Assembly: GCF_047511655.1 (NCBI RefSeq)
Contig: NC_133398.1
Span: forward strand, 50,721,638 to 50,785,637
Direction: 5' to 3'
DNA length: 64,000 bases
From: Castor canadensis
Lineage: Eukaryota; Chordata; Mammalia; Rodentia; Castoridae
Translations under genes and position numbers: made by a program
Notes under the pieces: model-generated
Told to the model about the DNA's origin: nothing
Database searches by the model: none
Seen by the model: the letters and a program-made list of their open reading frames with translations, nothing else
Shown: positions 1-11,224 of the stretch, one piece after another
How the letters are laid out: every line of letters begins with the position of its first letter
Numbering within the stretch: the first letter of the stretch is position 1

Positions 1-377
1 AGAACATAGACATAAGAAAAGGAATTTCAGAGAATGCAAAAGCTGTCAGCTGTGGCCCATGGATTATCTGTTTGGACAGAACTGGAAAGAACTAAGGTGA
101 TGCACACAACACTTGGAGAAGGGAATCAGGAGATGAGGGTGAATAGTTCAGATAAGAAGAAGGCACTTCAGTTTGGATCTTATCATCTCTAATTCACAAG
201 TAAAATGATATTTTGTCCTTTGCCTTCTTTCCTCTTCTACCACTTTGTGAGGGAAGTAGTTTAGGAGCGGGACTATCTGGACTTGCTCAATAAACATGAC
301 TGCCATTGTTATTGATTAACACCCTTCAATAATTAGGACTCTTTCTGCTCCTCCTTACTACTTACTTTTTTAATGTA

Positions 378-438
378 ATTTTCTATCTATCTATCTATAT
401 AATATATATATATACACAAATTTATAAATATATATATA
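378..438. repeat. Microsatellite (ATCT)n/(AT)n
   Basis: A tetranucleotide run of tatc units passes into TA dinucleotides. The duplicated copy carries (CT)n(AT)n at the same place (57561-57616), so the tract changed motif after the duplication. Confidence 0.9.
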
Positions 439-1559
439 CAAAATTTATGATTTAGCTCCATACTATCACATTGTTCTGAAAATCTCCATAGCCATATTTC
501 ATATCATTTCCTGGATTTATTCACTTGCTATATGTTCAACAGAATGGGGGAACAGAGAAGCAAGGCTGGAGGAACAAGGACTGGGGTGGCAGTGTGGGGA
601 TGCTAGGGACTGTCCTCTCTCCTTGCATTGCCATACAGAGCCTGACTTTACTCCACTGACCTGCAACACCCACATGTGCATCTAATCCATCTAAGAAGCA
701 GCACCAGGAATCAGGATTGTGCTCAAGAAGAGTTGGCCAGTTATCAAGATGCAGCACAAGCTAGAGATGGTCAAGTTTTCTAAGCTTTGAGGACAAGAAT
801 GCAAAAATGGGCACAACTGGACAGTTTCTGAATGCTGATTTCTGAATTTCAGGGGTCAATATTCATTTACATGCAGTTGGGCACAAAAATAGAAAGCATA
901 GAAGCCCTACCCACACTTCTAAACCTCATGACGTGCTAAAGACCTGGGATGCCCACCTGTGTCGCTGTTTAGAGGCTTTCATGTTCTAATTCCATAAGAA
1001 AGACACTACAATTAAAACAAAACTCTTGTTTATTCAAAAGATCGATGTGTACATGATTAAATAAGAAAACACTGACGGAGCCTGCTTGAGTATAAGGCTG
1101 AAACAGTGGTGCTTCAAGGGTCTACTTAAGAAGTAACAGGCCCTCAGAAATTGGAATAATGTCCATTGAGTGGATTAATCCTTCACATGGTAAAACTTTA
1201 ATCCTTCAGATTCTCTCCAATAAGAGCAAAAAAGACAAAAGTGCTGCTGAGTGTAAAGCATGTACCAACAACACCTGTTCAACATCACTGCTCCCAGCTG
1301 AGGGACCATGAGACCCAGCAGCCATCAGAGAATTGAAAGGGTACAGGGATGCTCAAGGCAGAGAGCAAGTGTTCACTGCACAGGGGAAACTCTTATAGAA
1401 CCTGCGACATCCAAGGAATCTCTTAAATTTTGGTCAGTTGCAAAGAAAATACATGAAACTTGTGGTGTGTAGGGAGTTATGTGTGTGTAGATTTAAGGAG
1501 CAAATGACTGGAGGTTATGGAAGGTGACTAGGAGGAGAAAACTCCCTTGATCTTTTCTC

Positions 1560-1720
1560 TTCCAGTAGCCAGTCACTTTCCTGCTTTCACTTTCATCATA
1601 TTCAGACTCTCATTTCTTTACCATTTGCTTCAGTGTTTTGCACTCCAGTGGAAACTTTCCAGGAATGTTGACGAGAGAAAGAAAGAAAAATTGATCCCTC
1701 AAAATTATTGAAAAACTGTT
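1560..1720. promoter_or_regulatory. Repeated distal module with IRF-type motif (copy a)
   Basis: This is one of about seven related ~120-160 bp segments in the window (also near 22780, 40090, 46690, 49490, 51530 and 58780). It contains tttcactttc at 1585-1594, the reverse complement of gaaagtgaaa, which matches the GAAANNGAAA core bound by interferon regulatory factors. The right side is A/G-rich (gagagaaagaaagaaaaa). A regulatory role is inference; the repetition and the motif are seen directly. Confidence 0.35.
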
Positions 1721-2320
1721 TTAGGGCCTTTTTCTTCTCATTTTTACTTTGTTATTTTAATTCAAGCATTAAGGTGAAAATAAAAGGAACTTGCCAAGTA
1801 GCATGAATGACACTTTTTCCCTAGAAAAATTTCAAGTGAAAAAAAAATTTTAGAGTAAAAATTTAAATATGTATCATTTAAAAAACAAAAAGTCAGCTTC
1901 CCAGGGTGCCAGTGGCTACCACGTAATCCAACTACTCAGGAGGCACAGACCAGGAGAATGACAAAATTTTCAGGTGGTTTTATCTCCAAAAAACACACCA
2001 CAAAAAAAAGGGGGCTGGTGGAGTGGCTCAAGGTGTGAACCCTGAGTTCCATTCCCAATACAGCAGAAAAAAAGGGAAAAGTGACCAAAAGTACTCACTC
2101 ACAGGAGAAAGAAAAAAAATGATTCCTGAAAATTATTCAAAAGTCCTATTTTAGAAACTTTCTCTTTCCTTTTTACTTTGTTATTTTAATTTTAGCATTA
2201 AGGTGGGAAAAACAAAAAAGTGATTCCTAACCAGCATGGCACTCCTTTGCCTAGAAAAATCTTAACTCGAATAATGTATAAAAATTTAAAGACTCCTACA
2301 TCATAATAAAAGCACAGAAT
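1670..2320. repeat. Internal ~430-bp duplication interrupted by a SINE
   Basis: Segment 1670-1880 is repeated at about 2100-2310. Both contain 'attattcaaaa/attattgaaaa', a 'ttactttgttattttaatt' tract and 'ccctagaaaaat/gcctagaaaaat'. The dimeric SINE sits between them. The same arrangement is present in the second block copy (58880-59070 and 59320-59520), so it predates the large duplication. Confidence 0.75.
1891..2075 (+). mobile_element. Dimeric SINE (B1-dID-like)
   Basis: The left part is 7SL/B1-like (gtgccagtggctaccacgta, then aactactcaggaggcacaga). The right part is ID-like (ggctggtggagtggctcaag) and ends in an A-rich tail. This is a fossil non-autonomous retroposon shared with the copy at 59105-59302. 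Confidence 0.85.
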
Positions 2321-2424
2321 CACTATATTTACCACCATAGTTGGTCTTAAGCACCATATCACTTCTGTGAGAGCAAGAAATCTGACCCAAGGAGCTCAAC
2401 TGAACTCCTCACCCTGGCAAGAGG

Positions 2425-2515
2425 GCAAGAGCCAAGACTGGGGGCTTGACTCCAGTGACAGAGGCCTGACAAGCAAGGGCAAGGCTAAGCCAACCCCAGA
2501 CAGAAAAAAAAAAAT
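2425..2515 (+). mobile_element. ID-like SINE (tRNA-derived)
   Basis: The body reads gggcttgactccagtgacag...cctgacaagcaagggcaaggc and is followed by a poly(A) run. Orthologous-position copies occur at 59650-59742 and 37688-37775, so the insertion predates at least two duplications. Confidence 0.7.
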
Positions 2516-3184
2516 TGAAGTGTAGAGGCAAAAGAAGAGATCCAGAAAAGCATGTTGGTTTTTCTGTCTATACTCTTCCCATTGTACAAATATTTTCTTG
2601 GTAGCTTTTAGGCAACTGACACACTTTAAAGAAATCACTTTAATATCAAAGATGTTTGTATTAAATCATCACATGCAGGAATACAATACAAGAACTATTA
2701 CAATAACAGTTTGTCAGGATTAATAGTACCATTTAAACTACAGGAAGCTACATAGTTGTTAATTTGTTATACCTAAGGACAGAGATGTCTTTCAGATGCA
2801 GACAGGAGTTTCCTGGGGAGAAGAAGTGTCTTCTTGACCTCCTGCAGTCTGTTCTTCAATACAATATTTAATATATATCAAGGTTTGAAAATCAAACTGA
2901 AATGGAATGTGTTATCCCATAAAAATGGGTGGATATAAAGAAAGAAAATTATTCTTTCCTATTACTGTGTGTGTCTGAGGAGACCCCAAAGAATCCCAGA
3001 ATAAGAGTACTCATGAAATGAAGGATAAGGTCTATATGAATACCTTCCAGTAGGAAGAGAAAATCTGAGAAACAGCTGCTGTACAAATTATTCTTGAATG
3101 ATTATACTGGGTACCGAGGATAAGACAGTAAATAAGATTATTATTGAGTTATTAAAGAGTTTATTTGTAGTAGTATTCCCATAC

Positions 3185-3275
3185 CAGTTGGGGATTTGGT
3201 TCCGTTAGTAGACACCTATGCAGAAAGCATGAGATCCTTGGTTCAAACCCCACTTCCATAAGTAATAATACACTC
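3185..3275 (+). mobile_element. ID element
   Basis: An ID-type SINE: ttggggatttggttccgtta ... gcatgagatccttggttcaa. The box B-like 'ggttcaaaccccac' is visible. It is shared with 61733-61815 in the second block copy. Confidence 0.75.
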
Positions 3276-3915
3276 CCATATCAAATGTAAAAGAGGGAAT
3301 TTAAAGGGTTGAGGCCACCTAACTTCGTATACAACGTACCCACCCAGTTATGAACTTGAGACAAAGATGGCTTCTTTTTTTTTTTTTTGATAATTATCTA
3401 CTTTGTTTGGGATCTTAGACTATTCCTCTGGATAAGTTATACTTAAATGGATGTATGCAAAGAAACATTCAAATTGGTGATATTGCATGGATCACATGTT
3501 TTCACTGGCCATAATAGCACTTGCAAAATGTAAAAATTTTTTCTTAGAGATTGTGCAAATCTCAGAAGGTATGAAAATTCATAGCACTCCAGAGCTCAAT
3601 CCTATCCAAGAATATTTTGTTCCTTAGCATTCCTTTTTCCTGCTCAGTTAGCATCTGAGTCACAAGAGAATCGTAGGGATTGTCTTGATTAAAGACAGAC
3701 AAAATATTTGCAAGATTACAACATGTGGTGAGTAGATGAGTTAGGGGAGAAATTCCCTCATTTATTTGATCTCAAAGTCATATTATTAGAGTTAGACTTT
3801 GGTTAACATGGCTGTCATATTGATTTTGCTGATATTTGAGACTCTAAGCTTTTGAATATACATTAGGCTTTCAGAATTAAAGCAAACAGCTCATATTTTA
3901 CTGAATAAACCTATT

Positions 3916-4514
3916 AAAGAGTTTTCATAGCACATTAATAATTTTGTGAAATCCTAAAATAAAGCTGTCAACAGTCTTTGCATGACTACTCTGTAGCAAA
4001 GTTAAAAATTATTTTTATATGAAGAAAAGTAAAAGTTAAGTACAACAAAAATATGAGGAAAATTATTTAATTTTTCATTTTTAAAATAGTTTGATTTTGA
4101 AGGAAATCATTCTGTCAACAAAATTATTTTGTATTTTAAAACTTTACTTTCAGCATAATTTTATGTATTATAATTTGTATATATAAATTGAATTAAAAGT
4201 CACTCTGAAAATTTAGCTATAAAATTAAAGTTGAAAAGATTAAGTAGAATTGTCGGCATTGTTTTGTCATTCTTAACTCCTCTTTGGTAAGAAGAGAAAA
4301 TGTCACAAGATTGATGTATATAGTAGATATGTAGATATAGTACATAGATAAAATGTAGTATAGATAAATATAGAGTATATATATATGTCCTGTTAAATTT
4401 CAAGGACATTTCAGTAAGATATAAATTTCAACAAAACATTGGAGGAAGGGAGAAGAGGAGGGGGAAACAAATATGAAAACCAAAATGGGTAAGAAACCCT
4501 GCACAAAATGCAAG
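3916..4514. other. AT-rich upstream flank of IFNA pseudogene 1
   Basis: There is no gene here. The stretch shares short conserved words (agcacattaataattttgtg; aaagttaaaaattattttta) with the flanks at 47310-47620, 50200-50900 and 52250-52450, so it belongs to the repeated upstream part of the IFNA units. Confidence 0.6.
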
Positions 4515-4610
4515 TAGAAAATGCTTAAAGGAAGCAAAGAAGCAGCAGAAAGAAAAGGGCAGGCAATCAGAAAACAGAACATGGATTGCTCTTTATTTAA
4601 GTCAAATGAA
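4515..4610 (+). promoter_or_regulatory. Promoter of IFNA pseudogene 1 (virus-response region and TATA box)
   Basis: A purine-rich region with repeated GAAA/GCAAA words (ggaagcaaagaagcagcaga, then aaagaaaagg) corresponds to the virus-response element of IFNA genes. It is followed by the TATA-type tatttaag at 4594-4601, about 100 bp upstream of the ancestral start codon position. The TATA sequence matches the IFNA consensus better than that of the intact gene at 53121. Confidence 0.7.
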
Positions 4611-4695
4611 CACATCAAGGTCTTCAAACAACCTAAAGTTAACAGTTACTGGATCACCCACCTCAGCCAGGCCAGCAGCATCTGCAATATTCCCA

Positions 4696-5260
4696 GTGGC
4701 CTTGTTGTTGCTTTACTGGTGACCCTGGAGCTGCTCAGCTGCAGGTCAACCTGCTCTCTGGGCTGTGATCTGCCTCAGATCCACACCCTGTGTAACAGGA
4801 TGGCCTTGATACTACTGGAACAAATAAGGAGAATCTATCCTTTCTCCTGGATGAAGGACAGGAAGGACATTGTACTCCCCAGAGAGGAGTTTGATGGCAA
4901 GGAAGTCCAGAAGGCTCAAGCCATCTCTCTCCTCCTTGAGATGACCCAGCAGATCTACAGCCTCTTCAGCACAAAGGAATCATCTGGTGCTTAGGAGAAG
5001 ACCCTTGTACACAAATTCTGTACTGTACTTTCCAGCAGCTGAATAGTCTGGAAACCTATCTGACACAGAAGATAGGGGAGGAAGAGCCTCTCCTGATACA
5101 TAAGGACTCCACACTGACTGTGAGGAAATACTTCCACAGAATCACTCTCTACCTGAAAGAGAACTACAGCCCTTGTGCCCAAGAGGTGGTCAGAGCAGAA
5201 ATAATGACATCTTTCTCTTCATCAGAAAAGTTCCCAAAATGATTAAGGAGTGAGGAATAA
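4696..5260 (+). pseudogene. Interferon-alpha pseudogene 1
   Basis: Full-length IFNA-type sequence of 565 bp against 570 for the intact gene at 53121. The ancestral ATG is now GTG (4696). The signal peptide region (ALLVTLELLSCRSTCSLG) and mature start CDLPQIHTLCNRMALILLEQ are readable. The second conserved Cys (mature position 29) is Trp in 'FSWMKDR'. A TAG replaces the conserved Trp codon of 'SSAAW' at 4992-4994, a 2-base deletion follows, and the frame then matches to a TAA at 5258. CAWEVV has become CAQEVV. An open frame of 157 codons starting at 4521 runs through it, but its ATG lies within the promoter, upstream of the expected transcription start. It cannot encode a functional interferon. 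Confidence 0.93.
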
Positions 5261-5482
5261 CACCTGGCCTACTACTGAAATGACTCTCAATGACTAATGT
5301 CCTGTGTCTTATACCCTTCAGTTCTACCATTACAAAGATTCATTTCTGCTATATTTCTGACATGGTTTCCATCAATTTGTATTTCCAGGAGTATTAGCAG
5401 CAGCAAATTTAACTCTCAGGACAGTTTCACCCATGCAGATGTATCTATCTATTTATGTTGGGATAATTACTTACTTTGAAGT
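5261..5482 (+). other. 3'UTR remnant of IFNA pseudogene 1
   Basis: This follows the 3'UTR of the intact IFNA (53691-53900): gactctcaatgactaatg against gactccgagtgattaatg, and catgcagatgtatctatcta against catgcagatgtatttattta. Paralogy is lost after about 5482. Confidence 0.75.
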
Positions 5483-6540
5483 CAACCTTAAACAAAGACA
5501 AACATCCACACTTAGTAATTTGTCTGAGATTGGCAGTAAAGTCAGACTTTCCTTAGGAAATCCCCTCATTGCTTTCATAGAAAGTGCATAGTGTTTTCTA
5601 TCTTACTCAAAGAAGATTTTTTGCTGACTGGAGAAAAGGGAGAAGAGAATCTTTATTTGCTTCTATCACCACTCAACACAAAATTAAGTTTGCCCTTAGG
5701 TCAGAAAATGAGTTATCACCCTTGGGAATGCAAACAACCAGCTGGTCTGAAAACATGGAAGCAGAGAGGACCTGAAAGAAACAAGTCAGTATCCACCTGG
5801 CTGAGGTGTCCTTAGAATGGAAATTATTTACTTAAACTCACAGGAATCTCAGGAGTCCAAAATAACTCCAGAACTGCAATTAATGGGTTAATACAGTACT
5901 TTGAGTGTATTTTATTGAACACATCACTCAAGTGTTAGACTGATATTCACATGTCAGAAACATCTATTCCATTATGACCATTTCAAAGGTAATTTGTCTA
6001 ATTTCCTTTGAACATAAAGTCACTTTAATCCACATATTGCATAACCCCTGTTGCTCTAGAAAGCAGTGAACAGCAACACTGGCATTTGAAGTAGAGCTCA
6101 GATCTTTGTTGTTCTACCCTCCATGCTCTACTGATGTCCTGCTATGGAGTCTCCTGGTTCAGGAATCCATGTGCATTCCTGTTCTTCATTTCTTGTAATG
6201 AGTCTTTCAGACAAACCATTATCCAACCGCACTGTAAGGTGCTGAACTGAGATATTTGGCCTAGCCCTCCAGATGTATTTTTCTATCCAACCACTTGTAT
6301 AAATGAGTGTTATCAAATAGTGTTACTGAGAAGATTCAATTAATATTAGCAAAGATCTTGCAACAGTTGCTTGTCCATAATTAGTATAAATCAAGTTTTA
6401 CTCTTATCACTTTTTAATGTGAACATAATACTGTACAGATTAAGAACAAACTCTTTTGGGGTCTTTAATTTCCTTTCTTTTAAGTTACAGATTTATGAAA
6501 GGAGTCTTTTCTTTGTTTCAATGGATTATTAGCTAGGTGG
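5483..6540. other. Intergenic flank related to IFNW upstream flank
   Basis: No gene. Part of it (6130-6540) resembles 21950-22420 upstream of IFNW, for example caatggattattagctaggt against gcctaagtggattattaacg. The small ORFs here are short and unconserved. Confidence 0.45.
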
Positions 6541-8520
6541 AATACTAAGGCAAACTAATTTCTGCTATCCTGCCAGACAGTGTCTTCTTCATGAAATTCT
6601 CAGTGATTTTTTGCAAGATTTCTTCTTTGTAAGTGTTTATGTGGTCATCACTGGGTTCCTTTGTGTCTTTTATCATTGATTTTTGGGGGTCAGGAACTGG
6701 GTATCCATTTTTTACATTTCCCTCTGACTCCTGTATTGAATTATTTTTTTGAGGAGAGTGGTTTCCATTCCTTCTTCTTCCCATCACTCCACTTGGTGCT
6801 GTACAACTATGCTCTTGATAGCCTAGTTGGTGGTTTTAATTGCTTGATTTCTTTCCCTTGATTTAAATTTTGTGTTGTGACTGTCTTGGTTGTTAGCTAG
6901 GTTGGTGTGCTATTTCTGTCTCTGGCCTGAAAGTGTAATTTAGCAATAACTAATTCACAGGTTCAATGCCCGACCAGTTATTTATATATTGTACAGAAGA
7001 CCCCTTGGTGGTATTATCTATAAATAGTGGGAGTGTGGAGGGGTTAATGCTTGTTGGACTTGCTATAGAAATTTGGGGAATTAGTTAGGTGGCACTAAAA
7101 GGGGAGGCAGAAAGTGGGGTGGGTGAGTGGGAGAAGCAATATGGGGGCCACTGGGTTTTGTGGCCCTCATGTGTGTTTTGGTGTATTTCTGTTGTTGTGG
7201 TGTAGGGTGCTTGTGTCAGGGATTTCAGGGGGTTGTGGGTGTGTAAAATTGGTATAATAGGTCAGTCAGCAGGTAGTGAGTGTGTAGGAGGGAGGGTGTG
7301 GTGACAGGTTCAGGGAGGATAGAAGGGAGAGGTGAAGGCAGGGGGACCGAGTTGATGAGAAGGAACTGAAAGAGTAGTTGGGAAGAAGAACAATGGGTTG
7401 TACCACAGGAGAAGGAGGGAGAGTGAAGGGAGTGAGAGTAGGGATGAGAAGATAGTGATGGTGAAGTTGATAGTACAGAAAGAAAAAAAGAAAATAAGAA
7501 TAAAGATAAAAAATTTTAAAAACCACAATAATAAAATAAAATAACAACAAACAAACAAGAAACAGGGAAAAAATGTAATAAAAAACCACCAGGCTCAGGA
7601 ACAGTATAATTTCAGTCTTAGTTTAAGTTCTGGAGTTATTCCTCTGGCATCCAGTGCTGGTATTGGCATATAAGCAGAAGCTTTGATGTGGTCTCACCAG
7701 GTGACTGGCTTGTGAGTAGCCCTGTTTTGGGAGGTGGCTTGTTGCTATGTTTATTCACAGTTTCTCACTGAGAGTTTAGTTCTTTGTCCCACCCCCTTTC
7801 TCTAGGGCAGGGTCAGCATTCCACCCACCCCCTCCACTGTTGGTGTTTGAGTACAGTACAGTGTTTTCCAGTTTTATGGGGCAGTTTGGTCTTGGATGCT
7901 GCTCTCTGGTTCAGGAGATCAGCTCTGTGGTCTACTATCTGGTGCCTTGCTACACACCCACTCTTAGCCTTTGTTGCCTTTCCTGTGTTTATTTACTGAG
8001 AGTTTAGTTCTTTGCCCCACCCCTTTTCTCTGGGGTAGGTTAAACTTTCCACTTACCCCCTCTGCTGTCTGTGTTTGATTACAGTTTGCTGTTCATTTTT
8101 TAGTTTTGTTGGGGAGGGGGGGATTCAGTCTGCATAGGGGCTGTGCTGGTTTATGTTTCCAGAGGGTGGGTAAGGGAGTCTTGCATGGTGTGTGGTGCTC
8201 ACCTGTTCATTCTGCCAATTGACATGCAGGCAGGTTTGGAGCCTGTAGCAGCAGGGAGAAATAGCACCAACTTTTCTCAGTGCAGTGCACTATGGGGAAG
8301 CTATCCATGGGCTAGGGGCTCAGAATGTGGAAGAGTTGATTCTGATTGATTCTCTGTCTTCGGATTGATGGAGGAAAGAGAAGAGAATGAAAAAAAGAAA
8401 CAAAAAAAAATAGAACAAAAGGAGAGAGAAATCTCCATGGTGAAGGAGGGTTTCCCAGGGCCAGACCTGCCTTACTGGCTGTGCTCCAGGTTGCAGCTGT
8501 CAGGTGCAATTAAAGGCTGA
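6541..8520 (-). mobile_element. LINE-1, 5' part only (5'UTR and ORF1 N-terminus)
   Basis: The minus-strand reading frame 6545-6787 gives an L1 ORF1-type N-terminal region (GYPVPDPQKSMIKDTKEPSD, then EEILQKITENFMKK). Upstream of it (rightwards, 6790-8520) lies G/C-rich promoter-like sequence with long purine tracts, as in an L1 5'UTR. The element stops within ORF1 at its 3' side. That is the opposite of ordinary 5' truncation, so a deletion or rearrangement has removed its 3' part. It is not an active element. Confidence 0.75.
7759..8230 (-). repeat. Two tandem monomer-like repeats in L1 5'UTR (~230 bp)
   Basis: The segment ctgagagtttagttctttg.cccacccc begins at about 7768 and again at about 7998. 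In both copies a Ctc-rich tract, a 'gtgtttgagtacagt/gtgtttgattacagt' word and a 'cagttttatggggcag/tagttttgttggggag' word follow. Tandem 5'UTR monomers are known from murine L1 promoters. Confidence 0.6.
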
Positions 8521-8740
8521 TTTCAGGGTCAGTCTTTGAATTTTTTTCTGCACCTAATGTGATGGCAGTTATTATTGTGGCTAGAAGCAGTCAGAATTAC
8601 TCAAGTATGGCTCAAGTATGACATATAGTATCCTATATGTCAATTAAAACCAAAAATTTTTCAATATGAAATGACACATCTAACATAAAATTTACATCTT
8701 AAAAGTTTTGAAATAAATAGTTCAATAGTGTTTATTATAT
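8521..8740. other. Unassigned spacer
   Basis: AT-rich single-copy-looking sequence between the L1 fragment and an old LTR. No gene or element recognised. Confidence 0.5.
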
Positions 8741-9045
8741 GTTGAGGTTTGGATATGAAATGTACCTCATGCTTAGTATGTTGAGACATCTTTCTCAGTG
8801 CAACAGTATTCAGATGTTGAGCCTTCAGAGGTGATTAAGTTTTCAAGGCCGTAAGAAATTATGTTTATACTATATCTAGGTCTATTAAGTGGTCAATAGA
8901 TCATTGATGCTCTAGCTTCATCAATAAACAAATCCACTGATGAATTCATAGCTGAATGTACTGTTAGGAAATGGGTCCTATTTGGGGAAAAATCACAAGA
9001 CCCAGGTCCTTCAAAGGTACCTCGTTGCTGGTTCCTAGCTTTCTT
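8740..9045 (+). mobile_element. Old LTR fossil, MaLR type
   Basis: The stretch starts gttgaggtttggatatgaaa and keeps the typical order of MaLR-type LTR words (aggtgattaag, tgatgctctagcttcatcaa, gatgaattcatagctgaatg). It is heavily diverged and paralogous to 26655-27020. The exact subfamily is uncertain. This is an ancient, broken copy. Confidence 0.5.
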
Positions 9046-9684
9046 TCTGTCTTTGCTTCATGAATAATATTTCATTGTACGTATATGCACATTTTGGTTA
9101 AAAAATCATAAAGTAGAAACATATTCCATTGTATAAGGCAGAATAATATCCCATGGTATGGGTGATAGAGTATAATATAATATTAATATAAAGCTTAATA
9201 TTATTCCACTATACATGTAAATCATATTTTTTATCTTTATATATGCATTAATGAGCACTTTAAATTTTTATTGTTATGAATAATGCTGTTATTATTATGA
9301 ATTACAAATGTATACTCAAGCCTCCTTTTAAAGAGGGCTAAGGTGTGGCTCCAGAAGTACAGCCCCTACCTAAGAAGGGTGAGGAACTGAGTTCAAACTC
9401 CAGTACTGTAAAAAAAAAAAAACAAAGAAAAACAAGATTCCATTGAAAACTTTTGGCTATATACCAAAAATTGCTGAATGTGTAAATTCTTTTTTTAAAA
9501 AAAAATAGTGCCATTTGCCTTTGTGACTGAATTGTGCCATTTTACATTCTCACCATCAGCTGCACAAGGAGTCCAAATACTACAACTCCTTGCCTGAACT
9601 TACTCTTTTGTTTTCTAGATAGCAGACCTCCTTATAGACAGGTGATATCTCATATGAGTTTGATATGCATGTCCCTAATGTTTA
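9045..9684 (-). mobile_element. Old LINE-1 (L1M-type) fragment, left piece
   Basis: On the minus strand this follows the 3' region of old mammalian L1 (ttcattgtac, taatgctgttattattatga, ccatttacattctcaccatc). It is interrupted by an ID SINE at 9332-9424 and by an LTR at 9685-10035, after which it resumes. The same nested arrangement occurs at 27030-28560. Confidence 0.7.
9332..9424 (+). mobile_element. ID element
   Basis: ID-type SINE (gctaaggtgtggctccagaa ... tgagttcaaactccagtact) with a poly(A) tail. It lies in the old L1 and is absent from the paralogous position at 27500, so it was inserted after that duplication. Confidence 0.75.
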
Positions 9685-10035
9685 GTGTTGTTTCTTAGTC
9701 ATTTGGGCTTCTGTAGCAAAATATCATTAGTTGATAGCTTATACATAATATAAATTTATTACTATTATGTAGGTTGGAGAGATCAAGGTGCTAGCAGATT
9801 TCATGTCTAGTGAAGGCGTGTTCTTGGTTCAAAAGAAGGTAATTTCTTTTTTCATCCTTACATGGCAGAAGGGACACTAGCTCTATAGATTCCCTTTATA
9901 TGGGCACCAATCCCACTCATGAGGGCTACAGCCTCGTTACTTAATCACTTCTAAAAGCCCTATTTCCTAAAAACCTTATTCTTGGGTTAAGATTCTAAAT
10001 ACGAATTTTGTGGGGACACAAATACTTAAACCAGA
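9685..10035 (-). mobile_element. MLT1-type (MaLR) LTR fossil
   Basis: Reads in reverse as an MLT1-like solo LTR. Landmarks on the plus strand are gttgatagcttatacataat, agatcaaggtgctagcagat, gggcaccaatcccactcatg and tgtggggacacaaatactta. It was inserted in the older L1M and is duplicated at 27835-28175. Mammal-wide age; broken. Confidence 0.75.
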
Positions 10036-10290
10036 GCATGTCGTTTTTAGCCATTTATGTCTTATTTGGGAAAAACTTTATTCAAGTTTTTACCTATTTT
10101 AAATTATGTGGGTTTTGTTGTTAAGTTGTAAGAGTTCTTTCTATATTCTGTTTATTACCCATTTATCAGAATTCATTGCCAAACACAATGTCATGGAGTA
10201 GTGCATGTAAATTCTTCCTGGGATTTTATAGTGTGAAGTCTTACTTTTTAGTTGGTGCAGAAATACCTTGAAGATAGTGCAGATACAGTT
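10036..10290 (-). mobile_element. Old LINE-1 (L1M-type) fragment, right piece
   Basis: Continues the L1M of 9045-9684 across the LTR (tgttgttaagttgtaagagt, then tgccaaacacaatgtcatgg, typical minus-strand L1 ORF2 end words). Confidence 0.7.
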
Positions 10291-11220
10291 CAGATGTGAG
10301 TCACATGATTTTTTTTTGTTTTCAGGGGTACGTGAATATTATATTCACACCATGTAGGTCTACTGAGGGTTCAATAGAATTATATATAAAAAGATGCTTC
10401 CCTTAATTAAAAACTACTTTGTTGCTAAAAGAAATTCTAACAATCATCTCATCCCTCAACAAATCTTAATGTTTTGCTGGTGGAGGGACTTACCTTGTAT
10501 TGATGGTCACTGACCAATGAGGGTGGTGGTTCCTATAGGTTCAGGTAGCTGTTGTAGTATTTTAAAATAAAACAAGACTGAAGTTTGCCAGATTGACTCC
10601 TTCTTTTAGCATGTGGTGCTGATTTTCAAAATCAAGTCAGTCCTCTCAAACCTTCCACTGCTTTACTAAGATTTGACAATATTCTAAATCATTTGTAGTC
10701 ATTTAAAAGAATGTTTACTGTATTTTCAGGAGTGGATTCCACCTTGAGAAATCATTTTCACTGCTAACATTTAAGAAGCAACCCCATATCCATTAAACTT
10801 TTATTATGAGATTATTGCAATTTAGTTATATCTTCAGGCTCACTCCTAAATCTAGTTCTCCTGCCATTGCTATCATATCTGTAATTATTATTCTCTCTGA
10901 GAAAAATAGATAAAGCAGAAAGTCGGCTGGGGTCTTGGCTGAAGTGGTAAACCACCTGCCTACCAAGCATGAGGCCCTAAATTCAAATCCCAGTTTCTCA
11001 GAATAATGATAACAGATATCATAGTAGAAAAGTTCAACGTATTGCAATTACCAAAAGGTGGAACAGAAAGTGAGCACATGCTGTTAGAAATGTTGCTTAA
11101 TAACAGAATTCCTGTGCCCCTTAATTTGAAAAAAATGCAATGTCTGTGAATCTCAGCAATGTGAAGTGCAATTAAGTGAAGTATTTCTGTAATCTAGTTG
11201 AGTTAATTTTAGTATGTGGT
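10291..11220. other. Duplicated intergenic flank
   Basis: No gene. 10340-10680 is paralogous to 28600-28740 plus 33130-33360, where a large L1 pile-up now separates the two halves. Shared words include tctaacaat, gatcagggtagtggttactg against caatgagggtggtggttcct, and gcatgtggtgctgat against gcatgcgatgctgtt. Confidence 0.7.
10922..11005 (+). mobile_element. ID element
   Basis: ID-type SINE: ggctggggtcttggctgaag ... caagcatgaggccctaaatt. The tRNA-derived body is intact but its A-tail is short and decayed. Confidence 0.85.
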
Positions 11221-11224
11221 GTAA

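Larger units (their letters stand above)
1..3915. repeat. Segmental duplication block, copy 1 (right part)
   Basis: This stretch aligns by eye, in the same orientation, with 57180-62452. It begins inside the block (aaggaatttcagagaatgca at both starts) and ends at the tract 'tcatattttactg.ataaa.ctatt' before the two copies diverge. Shared landmarks are the microsatellite near 380/57561, the dimeric SINE at 1891/59105, the ID-like SINE at 2425/59650 and the ID element at 3185/61733. Copy 1 lacks about 1.4 kb present in copy 2 (60025-61435) and has about 100 unrelated bases at 2766-2865 instead. No gene is supported inside; the short ORFs are not conserved between copies. The left end of copy 1 lies outside the window. 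Confidence 0.9.

Noticed and set aside
2425-2515. tRNA gene
   Set aside because: ID-type SINE bodies carry tRNA-derived box B words but have no full cloverleaf and have poly(A) tails.
4521-4994. 157-codon ORF with an upstream ATG covering IFNA pseudogene 1
   Set aside because: The ATG lies in the promoter, upstream of the TATA box, so it would not be in the mRNA. The frame has lost Cys29 and ends at a stop in the middle of the interferon.
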